Of a DNA stretch of 64,000 bases, positions 56,929-64,000 are shown piece after piece. Position 1 is the stretch's first letter. Every line of letters starts with the position of its first letter. The notes beneath the pieces were generated by a model. The model was not told where the DNA came from. It was given only the letters and a program-made list of their open reading frames with translations, and did no database searches. The translations under genes were made by a program, and so were the position numbers. The stretch is from a bacterium (GTDB lineage Bacteria > Acidobacteriota > Thermoanaerobaculia > Multivoradales > JAHEKO01), in assembly GCA_024224155.1 (NCBI GenBank), contig JAAENP010000311.1, forward strand, positions 1 through 64,000, written 5' to 3'.

Positions 56929-57429
56929 TCAGGGGAGAGATGGAGGCAGCTCTTCGGGCAGCACCTCGAGCTTCTTGATCTTCCACTTGCCGTCCTCCTC
57001 GACCCACTCAATCTGGACCGGATAGCTGGCGGTGCCGGCGAAGTCGCCGAGGTCGTTTACGAAACGAACATAGGCGTAGTGCGTGGCAGTTTGGCCACCC
57101 GGATCGACGAAGAGCTCCTTACGCAAGACGTCGACCGCGAGGCTCTGCGACCGCGCGCGGTAGGCGATGACGCCGCGGATCAAGTCCTGGCGGCTGGCGG
57201 TCGCGTAGCTCTCGGGTTCCGCGCTCAGCTCGAACTCGGTGGCGAAGAGATCGGCAATCGCCCTGGCCTTGCCCGCGCCCTGAAACTGAGATTCCACCAG
57301 GGTCTTGCCGGCCAGTTTCTGCAGCCTGGCGAGGCGGCGCTCGATCCGCCGCGCGTCGTCGGTCCACAGATCCAGAATCAGCCAGGCCGCGACCAGGACC
57401 GCGCCCGCGAGGACCAGCCGGCGAGCCAT
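56929..57429 (-). CDS. Membrane-anchored hypothetical protein (possible NTF2/SnoaL-like fold)
   Basis: 166 residues from the ATG at 57427-57429; an upstream GTG at 57450 overlaps the reductase gene and is an alternative. One N-terminal membrane segment or signal (RRLVLAGAVLVAAWLILDLW), then a helical stretch (RRIERRLARLQKLAGKTLVE) and a cone-like alpha+beta part, LRKELFVDPGGQTATHYAYV, TASYPVQIEWVEEDGKWKIK, as in NTF2-like proteins. The family match is by pattern only. It follows the geranylgeranyl-reductase-like gene by five bases. Confidence 0.6.
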   Translation of the reverse strand: MARRLVLAGAVLVAAWLILDLWTDDARRIERRLARLQKLAGKTLVESQFQGAGKARAIADLFATEFELSAEPESYATASRQDLIRGVIAYRARSQSLAVDVLRKELFVDPGGQTATHYAYVRFVNDLGDFAGTASYPVQIEWVEEDGKWKIKKLEVLPEELPPSLP

Positions 57430-57434
57430 CGGGC

Positions 57435-58607
57435 TCAGGTCCCCACCCACGAACGCAGCAGGCCGCCCAGCAAACGCCGGTAGGTGGTCGGGCGATGCAT
57501 CAGATCTTGATAGGTCCGACTGCCGCAGAACACATCGGCAAGCGACTCACAGAGCCTGACGCCCACACGGCGAAAAACGAAACTTCGCAGACGAGGGTAA
57601 TCGTAGAGCAGGGGCGCGAGGCGCCGGGCCCATCTGAGCTCCGGCAGGATGAAACGCTCGAGAAGCGCCTGATATCTCTCTTCGGTCAGGTGCGGTTCCT
57701 CCCGAGTCTCGATCAGAGCCCGGGCTGCAAGCTGGCCGCTCAGGATGGCGTGCGAGATCCCTTCACAGGTCAGCGGGTCACCGAGCCCGGCCGCGTCTCC
57801 CACCAAAAGTACACGGTCGCGGGCCAAACGGCGGTCCCTGGGCCGAGTCGGAATCGCGAAGCCGTGGTCCTCGCGCTCGAAAGCATGATCGAGATTCAAC
57901 TTCCGCAAGTAGCGCTCAAAGTGATGGTTCAGGCCAAGCGAGCTCGACCTGGTTTCGTAACTCGCTCGCCGGGTGGCAAGGCATCCCACAGACAGGTGGC
58001 TCCGCTTGGGAAACACCCAGCCATAGCCGTGCGGTATCCAACCGAAATCGAACCTCGCGGCGCCGGCGAAGCGGTCTAAGATCTCTCGAGGTACGCGAAT
58101 CTCGGATTCGATCGCCGGTACCGAGCGCGGCGGCTTCCCCCACCCTGCCATTCGCGCTACCCGGCTGCCGGCGCCATCCGCGCCCACGACCGAGGACACA
58201 CCGATCGCGCCCCGGTCGGTTCCAATTTCGATGCGCGTGCCTTCGCTCCGAAGGCCTCGAAACGCCCACGGTGCGAGCAGCCTCGCCCCGGCCTCGAGCG
58301 CCGCTTCGACCAAACTGGAATCGAACGTCGCTCTCATTGCCATCACCACTGGGGCCGGCGAGCGCTCCACCGCAAAGCCCAGTCCTCCTATGTTGAGCTC
58401 GACCCGATTCAAGCTTCGCTCGACGCTCGAGCCGACATCGACGTCCAGGAACCGGAGCGCGCGGCCGACGATTCCGCCGCCGCAGGTCTTGTAACGTGGC
58501 GGCGCGGCCTTGTCCAAGAGGGCGACCCTGACTCCGGCCCGGGCGAGATCGAGCGCACAGGTAGCTCCCGCAGGTCCTGCGCCGACTACCGCGACATCGA
58601 AATCCAC
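57435..58607 (-). CDS. Geranylgeranyl reductase-family flavoprotein
   Basis: 390 residues from the GTG at 58605-58607, which has GAGG eight bases upstream and lies ten bases after the Hsp33 stop. The FAD motif is DVAVVGAGPAGATCALDLAR, the YKTCGGGIVGRAL segment is the family's substrate-side cysteine motif, the second FAD motif is GADGAGSRVARM, and the third is VLLVGDAAGLGDPLTCEGIS. Such enzymes reduce isoprenoid chains or related lipids. The product is not fixed, though the window's other isoprenoid-like gene (22483-23343) is degenerate. Confidence 0.87.
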   Translation of the reverse strand: MDFDVAVVGAGPAGATCALDLARAGVRVALLDKAAPPRYKTCGGGIVGRALRFLDVDVGSSVERSLNRVELNIGGLGFAVERSPAPVVMAMRATFDSSLVEAALEAGARLLAPWAFRGLRSEGTRIEIGTDRGAIGVSSVVGADGAGSRVARMAGWGKPPRSVPAIESEIRVPREILDRFAGAARFDFGWIPHGYGWVFPKRSHLSVGCLATRRASYETRSSSLGLNHHFERYLRKLNLDHAFEREDHGFAIPTRPRDRRLARDRVLLVGDAAGLGDPLTCEGISHAILSGQLAARALIETREEPHLTEERYQALLERFILPELRWARRLAPLLYDYPRLRSFVFRRVGVRLCESLADVFCGSRTYQDLMHRPTTYRRLLGGLLRSWVGT

Positions 58608-58617
58608 GGGCTCGGCC

Positions 58618-59490
58618 TCAGCAGGCGGCAGCGTGCCCACCCGAGAGCTCCGCCTGACGATAGATATACCGATTGCCGCAGAAAGAGCACACGGCCTCGC
58701 AGCGTCCGTCCTTCTCGGCCAGGTCTTCCAACGCCTCGCGATCCAGGGCTCGGAGGTAACCGAGAAGCCGAGAGCGGTCACAAGGGCAGCTGTATTCGAG
58801 GTCGTGGTGACCGAGATGCTCGAGATCGAAGCCCTGGAAGGTGGCGGCCAGCAGCCGCGAGACGCCTCCCGTCTTCAAGTGGCCACTCACGCCCTCGAGA
58901 GAGCAGATGTTTCGTTCGAGGCTCGAAAGCGCGTCCTCTTCCGTGCCGGGCAGAGCTTCCACGATCAAACCACCCGCCGCTCCGATGCCGGTTGCAGTCG
59001 GAAGGACGCCGAGGAGGACCGCTGAACGAATCTGCTCGCTCTGCTCGAGATAGTGGGTGAGATCATCACCCAACTCGCCCGACACAAGGCTCACTTGGCT
59101 GGTGTAGCGCCGCGCCCGGACTCCGGTCGTCTCCCGGGTGACGAACAGGGAACCCTCGCCGAGCGCACCCGCGATTCGGAAGCCGCCATCCCGCCCTTCG
59201 ACACGGGGGTTGCCGACCGTGCCGCGGACCTTGCCCGTGTGCTCGGCTTCCGCGCGCACCGAGCCCAACGGGCCGTCACCATGAACCTCGAGAATAAGCC
59301 GCGCGGGGACCTTGAACGAGAACCGTTGCAGCAGAACGGCGCCGACCAATGCCCGTCCCAGGGCAACCGATGCCAGCGGCGAGAGGTCCAGGCAGCGACG
59401 CGCTTCTTCGAGAGGCAGCGTCAGGTCGGCGGCGACCCAGCGGAACGTCCCTTCACCTGCCAATCCGATTTCGAGGCGTGAGGGCTGCAC
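58618..59490 (-). CDS. hslO: Redox-regulated chaperone Hsp33 (HslO)
   Basis: 290 residues, usual length. Under oxidative stress the C-terminal zinc centre forms disulfides and the protein becomes a holdase. The zinc ligands are intact: CPCD (Cys-x-Cys) and CSFCG (Cys-x-x-Cys). The N-terminal core shows LGRALVGAVLLQRFSFKVPA, HGDGPLGSVRAEAE and LPTATGIGAAGGLIVEALPG. The GTG start is used; TAGCCT lies 11 bases ahead. The reductase gene follows ten bases later. Confidence 0.95.
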   Translation of the reverse strand: MQPSRLEIGLAGEGTFRWVAADLTLPLEEARRCLDLSPLASVALGRALVGAVLLQRFSFKVPARLILEVHGDGPLGSVRAEAEHTGKVRGTVGNPRVEGRDGGFRIAGALGEGSLFVTRETTGVRARRYTSQVSLVSGELGDDLTHYLEQSEQIRSAVLLGVLPTATGIGAAGGLIVEALPGTEEDALSSLERNICSLEGVSGHLKTGGVSRLLAATFQGFDLEHLGHHDLEYSCPCDRSRLLGYLRALDREALEDLAEKDGRCEAVCSFCGNRYIYRQAELSGGHAAAC

Positions 59491-59636
59491 GGCTGCGATT
59501 CAGGCTACCATGCCGACATGTTGAGCCTTTTCGGGTCGGCTCGGCTCTGGGCGACGCCAGTCTCGAATGGCATCGAGCTGAGCCTTCACGGGCGCCGCCG
59601 CCGAGCTCGCCAGCAAGGCTCCGGGAGCTGCCGCGA

Positions 59637-60719
59637 TCAGCCGCCGACCACGAGCTTCGCGCATGGCGTCTCCGAGAGTTCGAGACCCTCGATCCACCGA
59701 GTCAGGTCCGCGGCCAGAGGCGCTTCGAGGCTCAGGCTCGACGCGAGGCAATCCAGGCGAAACTCGAGCCGCCAGGCGTGCAGCGCCTGCCGGCACAGCG
59801 ACAGCCGCAGACGGTCGCGATCGGTGAGCTCCCGGGCGAGGGAGCGCAGGAACAGATCCTCACCACCGCCGTAGAGCTTGTCTCCGACGATCGGATGGCC
59901 GGCCGAGGCCAGATGTACTCGCAGCTGATGCCTGCGGCCGGTCTTGGGCTCGAGCTCCAGCAATGAGACATCGCCGAGGTTGCGCACCAGCCGCCAGAGA
60001 CTCCGAGCCGGTCGCCCGTCTTCCCTTACCGCCACCTTCATTTCAACTCTCGAAGACTCGTCGGGACCGAGCGGACCCTCGAAGATACCGCCGTCCTCGA
60101 CCGGGCGACCTTCGACCAGCGCCAAGTAGCGCTTGCGAACCGTTCTGTCTTCAAACCTCTAGCTGAGCTCGGCCCGAACCTCGCGGCTCTTGGCGAACAG
60201 GACCAATCCGCTCGTCTCTCGATCCAAGCGATGGCACGGCGTCGGAAAGTACCCTGCCGAGCCGTACTGCTCCCTGTGCCGTGAGTGGACCCACTCGATC
60301 AGCGAGTTCGCTCGGTGTCTGCGGCTCGGATAGACATTGCGATGTGGCGGCTTGTTCACCGCGAGCAAATGTTCGTCTTCGTGCACGACCTCCGCCGGGT
60401 CCGCACGTACGCCTCCATCCTCGACCTCGGCCTGTGGCGCCGGCAGACGAACGACCACCTCCTGGCCGACCCGGAGTCTCAAACCCGAGCGCAGGCGGCC
60501 CACCGGAGCTCGCTGCGGATCCTTGAACGGCAGAATCTCGACGCTCGCACTATCGATCGCCTGCTTGACCCGTTGGCGGGAACGCCAGCTGAGCCTCGTA
60601 CTCAGGAACGAGTCGAGCCGGCGCCCGTGATCCGGAGAGCCCACCTCGAACCGCCACTCCTGCACCCGCCGACTCATGTCGCGCTGGCCCCGAGGAGCCT
60701 TGCGCTGTCGCGATCGCAT
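59637..60719 (-). pseudogene. RluA-family pseudouridine synthase interrupted by an in-frame TAG
   Basis: One continuous frame from the ATG at 60717-60719 to 59637, broken only by TAG at 60159-60161 (codon 187). Before it: an S4-like start (DSFLSTRLSWRSRQRVKQAI) and the full catalytic motif HRLDRETSGLVLFAKS (Asp nucleophile). After it: RFEDRTVRKRYLALVEG, GRRHQLRVHLASAGHPIVGD and KLYGGG. The stop falls in the normally conserved LxxRF segment, where Gln or Lys is usual, so CAG-to-TAG is the simplest change. Everything else is intact. Could be a recent nonsense mutation, a sequencing error, or readthrough. TAGAGT lies six bases before the ATG, supporting this start. The enzyme would modify rRNA or tRNA. 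Confidence 0.85.
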
Positions 60720-60742
60720 AGGGCAACTCTAGCAGGCGCATC

Positions 60743-60767
60743 GGGGACACGATTCGTTCGTGTCCCG
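60743..60767. repeat. GGGGACAC hairpin repeat
   Basis: GGGACACGA-TTCGT-TCGTGTCCC, a perfect nine-bp stem followed by GTCCCCACTCC. Same family as 22119-22143 and 31280-31305. It lies upstream of the RluA start. Confidence 0.6.
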
Positions 60768-60787
60768 TCCCCACTCCGGCCCGCCGG

Positions 60788-60866
60788 GCGCGAGGAGACG
60801 CGCAAATCGCCCGAGCCGACCCCTCCACGAGCCCGCCGGATCGCACAAGCCGAAAGGCTTGAGCGT
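60788..60866 (-). repeat. Family G repeat, copy 2
   Basis: Read on the minus strand it gives CTTTCGGCTTGTGCGATCCG, then GGCTCGGGCGATTTGCGCGT and CTCCTCGC, matching 56432-56505 on the plus strand. The rest of 60867-60964 echoes the same block. Confidence 0.55.
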
Positions 60867-60964
60867 CGGCACGGCCGAGACCGGCGCTAGGCCGACGCGA
60901 CCCCTGGTCAGGTGCACTGCCGAATCGGGGACGAGGCGCCGCAGCTCCCGGCGAGACCTGGACC

Positions 60965-61492
60965 CTAACCGTCGGCTTCCACGGTAAACGAAACCGCGAG
61001 CTTCTCCCAGCGCAGCACGACGTCGCTGCCTTCGATCGAGAACGTCAGAGCTTCGACATGCTCAGCGGAGACCGGGCTCACGTCCACGCGCAAGGCATCT
61101 TCGGTGTCGTCGTAGCTGAAAGCTCCCCACTGGTCCGGCGTGTTGTTGAAGACCAGCGTCCAAGACTCCATCCGAGGAATCGTGAAGAAAGCGTAGCGGC
61201 CGGCCGGTAGCGGCTCGCCCTCGACCTTGACATCGTGATCGAAACTGATGGTTGTTGCTTCATCGGCTCCGGTCCGCCACACGCGGTCATAGGGAACGAG
61301 ACCGCCCCAGATCTTCCGGTCCTTGACGTTGGGGCGCCCATACTCGAGGGTCATCTCGACCCCACCGATCGGACCCCGGAGCTCTCCGTTCTTGCTTTTT
61401 CGGTTGGTGTCATCTCCGCGCTCCGCGTGGCTCACGCCGGCAAGAAGCAAAGCGATCATCAATAGCATTAGAGTCTGGCGGCGACGTTTCAT
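60965..61492 (-). CDS. Exported DUF2911 protein
   Basis: 175 residues from the ATG at 61490-61492 (nine bases after AGGAGG; a TTG just before it is also possible). Signal peptide: LMLLMIALLLAGVSHA. The DUF2911 body has TLEYGRPNVKDRKIWGGLVP, YDRVWRTGADEATTISFDHD, LPAGRYAFFTIPRMESWTLV and FNNTPDQWGAFSYD, matching the family from end to end. Its function is unknown; members are common in Acidobacteriota and Bacteroidota envelopes. Confidence 0.92.
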   Translation of the reverse strand: MKRRRQTLMLLMIALLLAGVSHAERGDDTNRKSKNGELRGPIGGVEMTLEYGRPNVKDRKIWGGLVPYDRVWRTGADEATTISFDHDVKVEGEPLPAGRYAFFTIPRMESWTLVFNNTPDQWGAFSYDDTEDALRVDVSPVSAEHVEALTFSIEGSDVVLRWEKLAVSFTVEADG

Positions 61493-61517
61493 CAACGGGT
61501 TCCTCCTGATCGGTTCT

Positions 61518-62024
61518 TCACTCTGTGTCGGCGGCTTCGAGCAGCTTCGGCGTCACCAGCCAGGCGAGGGTCGCCCCCCCGAAATCGATCCGGGACCAGT
61601 CGGTGCCCGGAAGGTCGAGGCGGGCCAGGGCGGCAGTCACCATTTTGACACGTCCGCTGCCGATGAACAGTCCGACCGTGTCGGACCAGGCAGGCTCGTG
61701 ACCGACCAGCATCAGCCGCTCCACCCCGCTGACCTCCGCTCGGGCCTCAGCCAGCAGTGCCGCCGGCGACGCCAGATAGAGCTTCTCGGTCGATCGGATC
61801 GGACAGCTCCACGAACCGGCTTCCGCGGCGAGCGCCGCGGTCTTTTGAGCCCTGACCGCCGTCGAGGTCACCACCGAATGCGGCTCCTGGCCGAGGCCGC
61901 TCAAGAAGGCGCCCACCCGGCGGGCGGCGCGGCGGCCGCGCGGCGCGAGGGGGCGATTGTGATCGGCCCCGTAGGGCGCATCCCAATCGGATTTCCCGTG
62001 GCGTAGAAGGTAAACACGCAACAT
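61518..62024 (-). CDS. sixA: SixA-type phosphohistidine phosphatase
   Basis: 168 residues of the histidine phosphatase (RHG) superfamily. RVYLLRHGKSDW carries the catalytic His; the second His is in LMLVGHEPAWSDTV, and SVVTSTAVRAQKTA is the phosphate-binding Arg segment. SixA removes phosphate from histidine in phosphorelay proteins. It is divergent from ppk1, a neighbour pairing seen in other bacteria. Confidence 0.9.
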   Translation of the reverse strand: MLRVYLLRHGKSDWDAPYGADHNRPLAPRGRRAARRVGAFLSGLGQEPHSVVTSTAVRAQKTAALAAEAGSWSCPIRSTEKLYLASPAALLAEARAEVSGVERLMLVGHEPAWSDTVGLFIGSGRVKMVTAALARLDLPGTDWSRIDFGGATLAWLVTPKLLEAADTE

Positions 62025-62050
62025 CGCTCAATCCTCTCATTCCATGGAAC

Positions 62051-62079
62051 TTGTCTCAAGCCGCCCTGCCGGTTACGAT
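62051..62079 (+). promoter_or_regulatory. Promoter of ppk1
   Basis: TTGTCT (62051-62056) and TACGAT (62074-62079) are 17 bases apart. The -10 ends nine bases before the ATG at 62089. There is no Shine-Dalgarno site, so a leaderless message is likely. This placement argues for 62089 rather than the in-frame ATG at 62044. Confidence 0.6.
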
Positions 62080-62088
62080 TCCGGGCCC

Positions 62089-64000
62089 ATGACGACTCTC
62101 GAATCGATCAGCCGCCCTCTCGATCTGGACTCCAGCGAGTTCTACTTCAATCGCGAATTGAGCTGGCTCGATTTTAATTCGCGAGTCCTGGACGAAGCGC
62201 TCAGCCAGGACAAGCCGCTTCTGGAAAGGGTCAAGTTCTTGTCCATCTTCTCCTCGAACTTGGACGAGTTCTTCATGGTGCGGGTCTCCGGGCTTCGACG
62301 TCAGCTGGAATCGGGAACCCTCTCGGCGCCGCCCGATGGCATGACGCCTTCGGAGCAGCTCGCGGGCATTCGCGAGCGGCTGGTGCCGGAACTCAAGCGC
62401 CGCACCCGGGCATGGGAGGAGGATCTCCGGCCCGCGCTCGCGGCCGTCGGAATCTACGTCCACGACTACGACCACCTGAAGAAGAAGCAGCGCAAGCTCA
62501 TGAGAGACGAGTTCAAGAAGGAGATCTTTCCCATCCTGACGCCGCTGGCGGTCGATCTGAGCCACCCGTTTCCGCATATCTCGAATCGCAGCATCAACCT
62601 GGCGGTTGTCATCCGCGATCCGAAACTCGGCGAGCGTTTCGCTCGCGTCAAGGTACCCCACGTACTCACCCGGTTTCGTCGGATCCCGAGCGAGGAGGGC
62701 GTCGACGATCCGAGAAGGCTCGGTCTCGAGAGCGACCGCGAAGCTCACTTCGTCTGGCTGGAACAGATCGTGTCGGCGAATCTCGACCGCCTGTTCCCGG
62801 GCCTCGAAGTGGTCGCCGCTCATCCTTTCCGGATCACCCGCGACGCCGACCAGGAGATCGAAGAGGACGAAGCCAGTGATCTGATGACCGCGATGCAGGA
62901 GGTGGTCGACCAGCGTCACTTCGGATCCGTCATTCGCCTGGAAGTCGACAGCAAGATGCCAGAGAGCATCCGGGCAATCCTGATCAAGAACCTCGGCCTC
63001 GCGCCTTATCAGGTCTTCGACGTCGAGGGGCCGATGGGGCTCTCCGACCTTCTCGAGTTGGGGACTCTCGACAGGCCCGAGCTCAAAGACCCACCGTTCC
63101 TGCCCGTCTTCCCCGCCGATATGACGGGTGATGCCGACCTATTTCGGGTGATCCGCTCTCGCGACGTCCTCGTCTATCACCCCTACGACAGCTTCCGGCC
63201 GGTGGTCGATTTCGTCTCCCAGGCGGCGTCCGATCCCGACGTCGTGGCGATCAAGCAGACCCTCTATCGGGTCGGCCTCAACTCGCCCATCGTCGACGCC
63301 CTGATGGAGGCTCGCGAGAACGGCAAGCAGGTCTCGGCCATCGTCGAGCTGCGGGCGCGCTTCGACGAAGAAAAGAACATCAATTGGGCCCAAGCTCTCG
63401 AGCAGGCCGGTGTGCACGTGGTCTATGGCGTTCAGGACCTGAAGGTCCACGCCAAGATGTGTCTGGTCGTTCGCAGAGAGCGCGACGGCATCCGACGCTA
63501 CGTCCATGTCGGAACCGGGAACTACAACGCCGTAACCACGCGCGTGTACACGGATATTGGCCTCTTCACCGACGACCCTCAGCTCGTGGCCGACGTTTCG
63601 GATCTCTTCAACGCTCTGACGGGCTACTCGCTCAAGTCCGACTACCGCAAGCTGCTGGTCTCCCCCCACAGCATGCGCCGACAGCTAATAGAGAAGGTCG
63701 AAAGAGAGATCGAGCGCCACAAGAGCCGGGGCGATGGGCACCTGGTATTCAAGATGAACTCGCTGGTCGACAAGGAGCTCATTCAGACTCTCTACAGGGC
63801 TTCCCACGAGGGTGTGCGCATCGATCTCCAGGTGCGCGGCATCTGTTGCCTGCGCCCGGGCGTTTCCGGGTTGAGTGACAACATTGACGTCACTTCAATC
63901 GTCGGGCGCTTCCTCGAGCACTCACGAATCTACTATTTCCACAACGGCGGCGCGGAAGAGCTCTACCTCGGCAGCGCAGATCTGATGCCGAGGAATCTGG
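62089..64000 (+). CDS. ppk1: Polyphosphate kinase Ppk1 (3' end outside window)
   Basis: Makes long-chain polyphosphate from ATP reversibly. The open frame covers about 637 residues; the usual length is 690-720, so a short C-terminal part is missing. Domains: N-terminal EFYFNRELSWLDFNSRVLDE, head domain with LSIFSSNLDEFFMVRVSGLR, and the two phospholipase-D-like catalytic domains. Key residues: the autophosphorylated His in KVHAKM, TGNYNAVTTRVYTDIGLFTD, and LRPGVSGLSDNIDVTSIVGR with EHSRIYYF and GSADLMPRN just before the edge. Intact as far as seen. Confidence 0.96.
   Translation, partial: MTTLESISRPLDLDSSEFYFNRELSWLDFNSRVLDEALSQDKPLLERVKFLSIFSSNLDEFFMVRVSGLRRQLESGTLSAPPDGMTPSEQLAGIRERLVPELKRRTRAWEEDLRPALAAVGIYVHDYDHLKKKQRKLMRDEFKKEIFPILTPLAVDLSHPFPHISNRSINLAVVIRDPKLGERFARVKVPHVLTRFRRIPSEEGVDDPRRLGLESDREAHFVWLEQIVSANLDRLFPGLEVVAAHPFRITRDADQEIEEDEASDLMTAMQEVVDQRHFGSVIRLEVDSKMPESIRAILIKNLGLAPYQVFDVEGPMGLSDLLELGTLDRPELKDPPFLPVFPADMTGDADLFRVIRSRDVLVYHPYDSFRPVVDFVSQAASDPDVVAIKQTLYRVGLNSPIVDALMEARENGKQVSAIVELRARFDEEKNINWAQALEQAGVHVVYGVQDLKVHAKMCLVVRRERDGIRRYVHVGTGNYNAVTTRVYTDIGLFTDDPQLVADVSDLFNALTGYSLKSDYRKLLVSPHSMRRQLIEKVEREIERHKSRGDGHLVFKMNSLVDKELIQTLYRASHEGVRIDLQVRGICCLRPGVSGLSDNIDVTSIVGRFLEHSRIYYFHNGGAEELYLGSADLMPRNL

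Noticed and set aside
1325-60161. Genome-wide reassignment of TAG to a sense codon
   Set aside because: Two genes have an in-frame TAG, but folA, the peroxiredoxin, the M14 peptidase, FHA-EAL and the ketopantoate-reductase-like gene end in TAG at the expected length, so TAG is a normal stop here.

Overview
The window looks like a stretch of chromosome from a Gram-negative, high-GC bacterium. LpxA, an RND efflux operon with an outer-membrane channel lipoprotein, a beta-barrel protein and several lipoboxes point to a double membrane. The gene mix (MamK-like actin, DUF2911, fused MFS/spermidine-synthase-like protein, many four-base ATGA/GTGA gene overlaps, abundant short dispersed repeats) fits soil or marine Acidobacteriota. 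That placement is inference; there is no rRNA gene or other lineage marker here. I saw no tRNA, rRNA, CRISPR array, integrase or transposase.

Layout. 1-1900 is a gene graveyard: the tail of a SRPBCC protein, a frameshifted opine-dehydrogenase-like remnant, and a histidine kinase interrupted by an in-frame amber codon and cut short inside a repeat. 1951-2934 is a ketopantoate-reductase-like gene. 3140-5693 is a lower-GC, minus-strand cluster of four small unrecognised genes; all look like winged-helix proteins and one also carries a HEPN/DUF4145-like domain with an R-x6-H motif. Upstream of it lies a 650-base gene-free stretch with a 65-base direct repeat. This cluster is the best candidate for an undescribed system. 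6356-8386 is ligA. 8400-12000 holds three exported proteins separated by mosaic repeats. 12003-14138 pairs a MamK-like actin with a peptidoglycan amidase.

14331-18144 has two PH-domain membrane proteins, a PHB-depolymerase-type esterase and an M24 peptidase. 18352-19389 is DinB plus MarR behind a clear promoter/operator. 19652-24776 holds a molybdopterin oxidoreductase, a divergent squalene/phytoene-synthase-like protein coupled to a DtxR-family regulator, and a metal-dependent hydrolase; 24837-25619 is lpxA. 27323-36984 includes an alcohol-dehydrogenase-like protein, the MFS/spermidine-synthase fusion, an SDR, a GT2-methyltransferase fusion, a GT39-like membrane protein, an ArsR regulator and a GNAT protein. 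37025-38745 has two metallo-beta-lactamase-fold proteins. 38857-45441 is a TetR-OMF-MFP-RND efflux operon. 45487-46807 is thyA-folA. Then come a peroxiredoxin, an amino-acid dehydrogenase, two lipoprotein hydrolases, an M14 peptidase and a FHA-EAL protein. 53730-56252 is a methionine-cycle unit: an ArsR-methyltransferase regulator with its own operator, followed by ahcY. The end carries a geranylgeranyl-reductase-like protein, Hsp33, an amber-interrupted RluA, DUF2911, and the divergent pair sixA / ppk1 (ppk1 runs off the window).

Regulation. Many genes have a TAnnnT hexamer 6-11 bases before the start codon and no Shine-Dalgarno sequence, which suggests leaderless mRNAs. Others have strong GGAGG sites. 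Several near-perfect palindromes sit in front of regulator genes and are probable autoregulatory operators.
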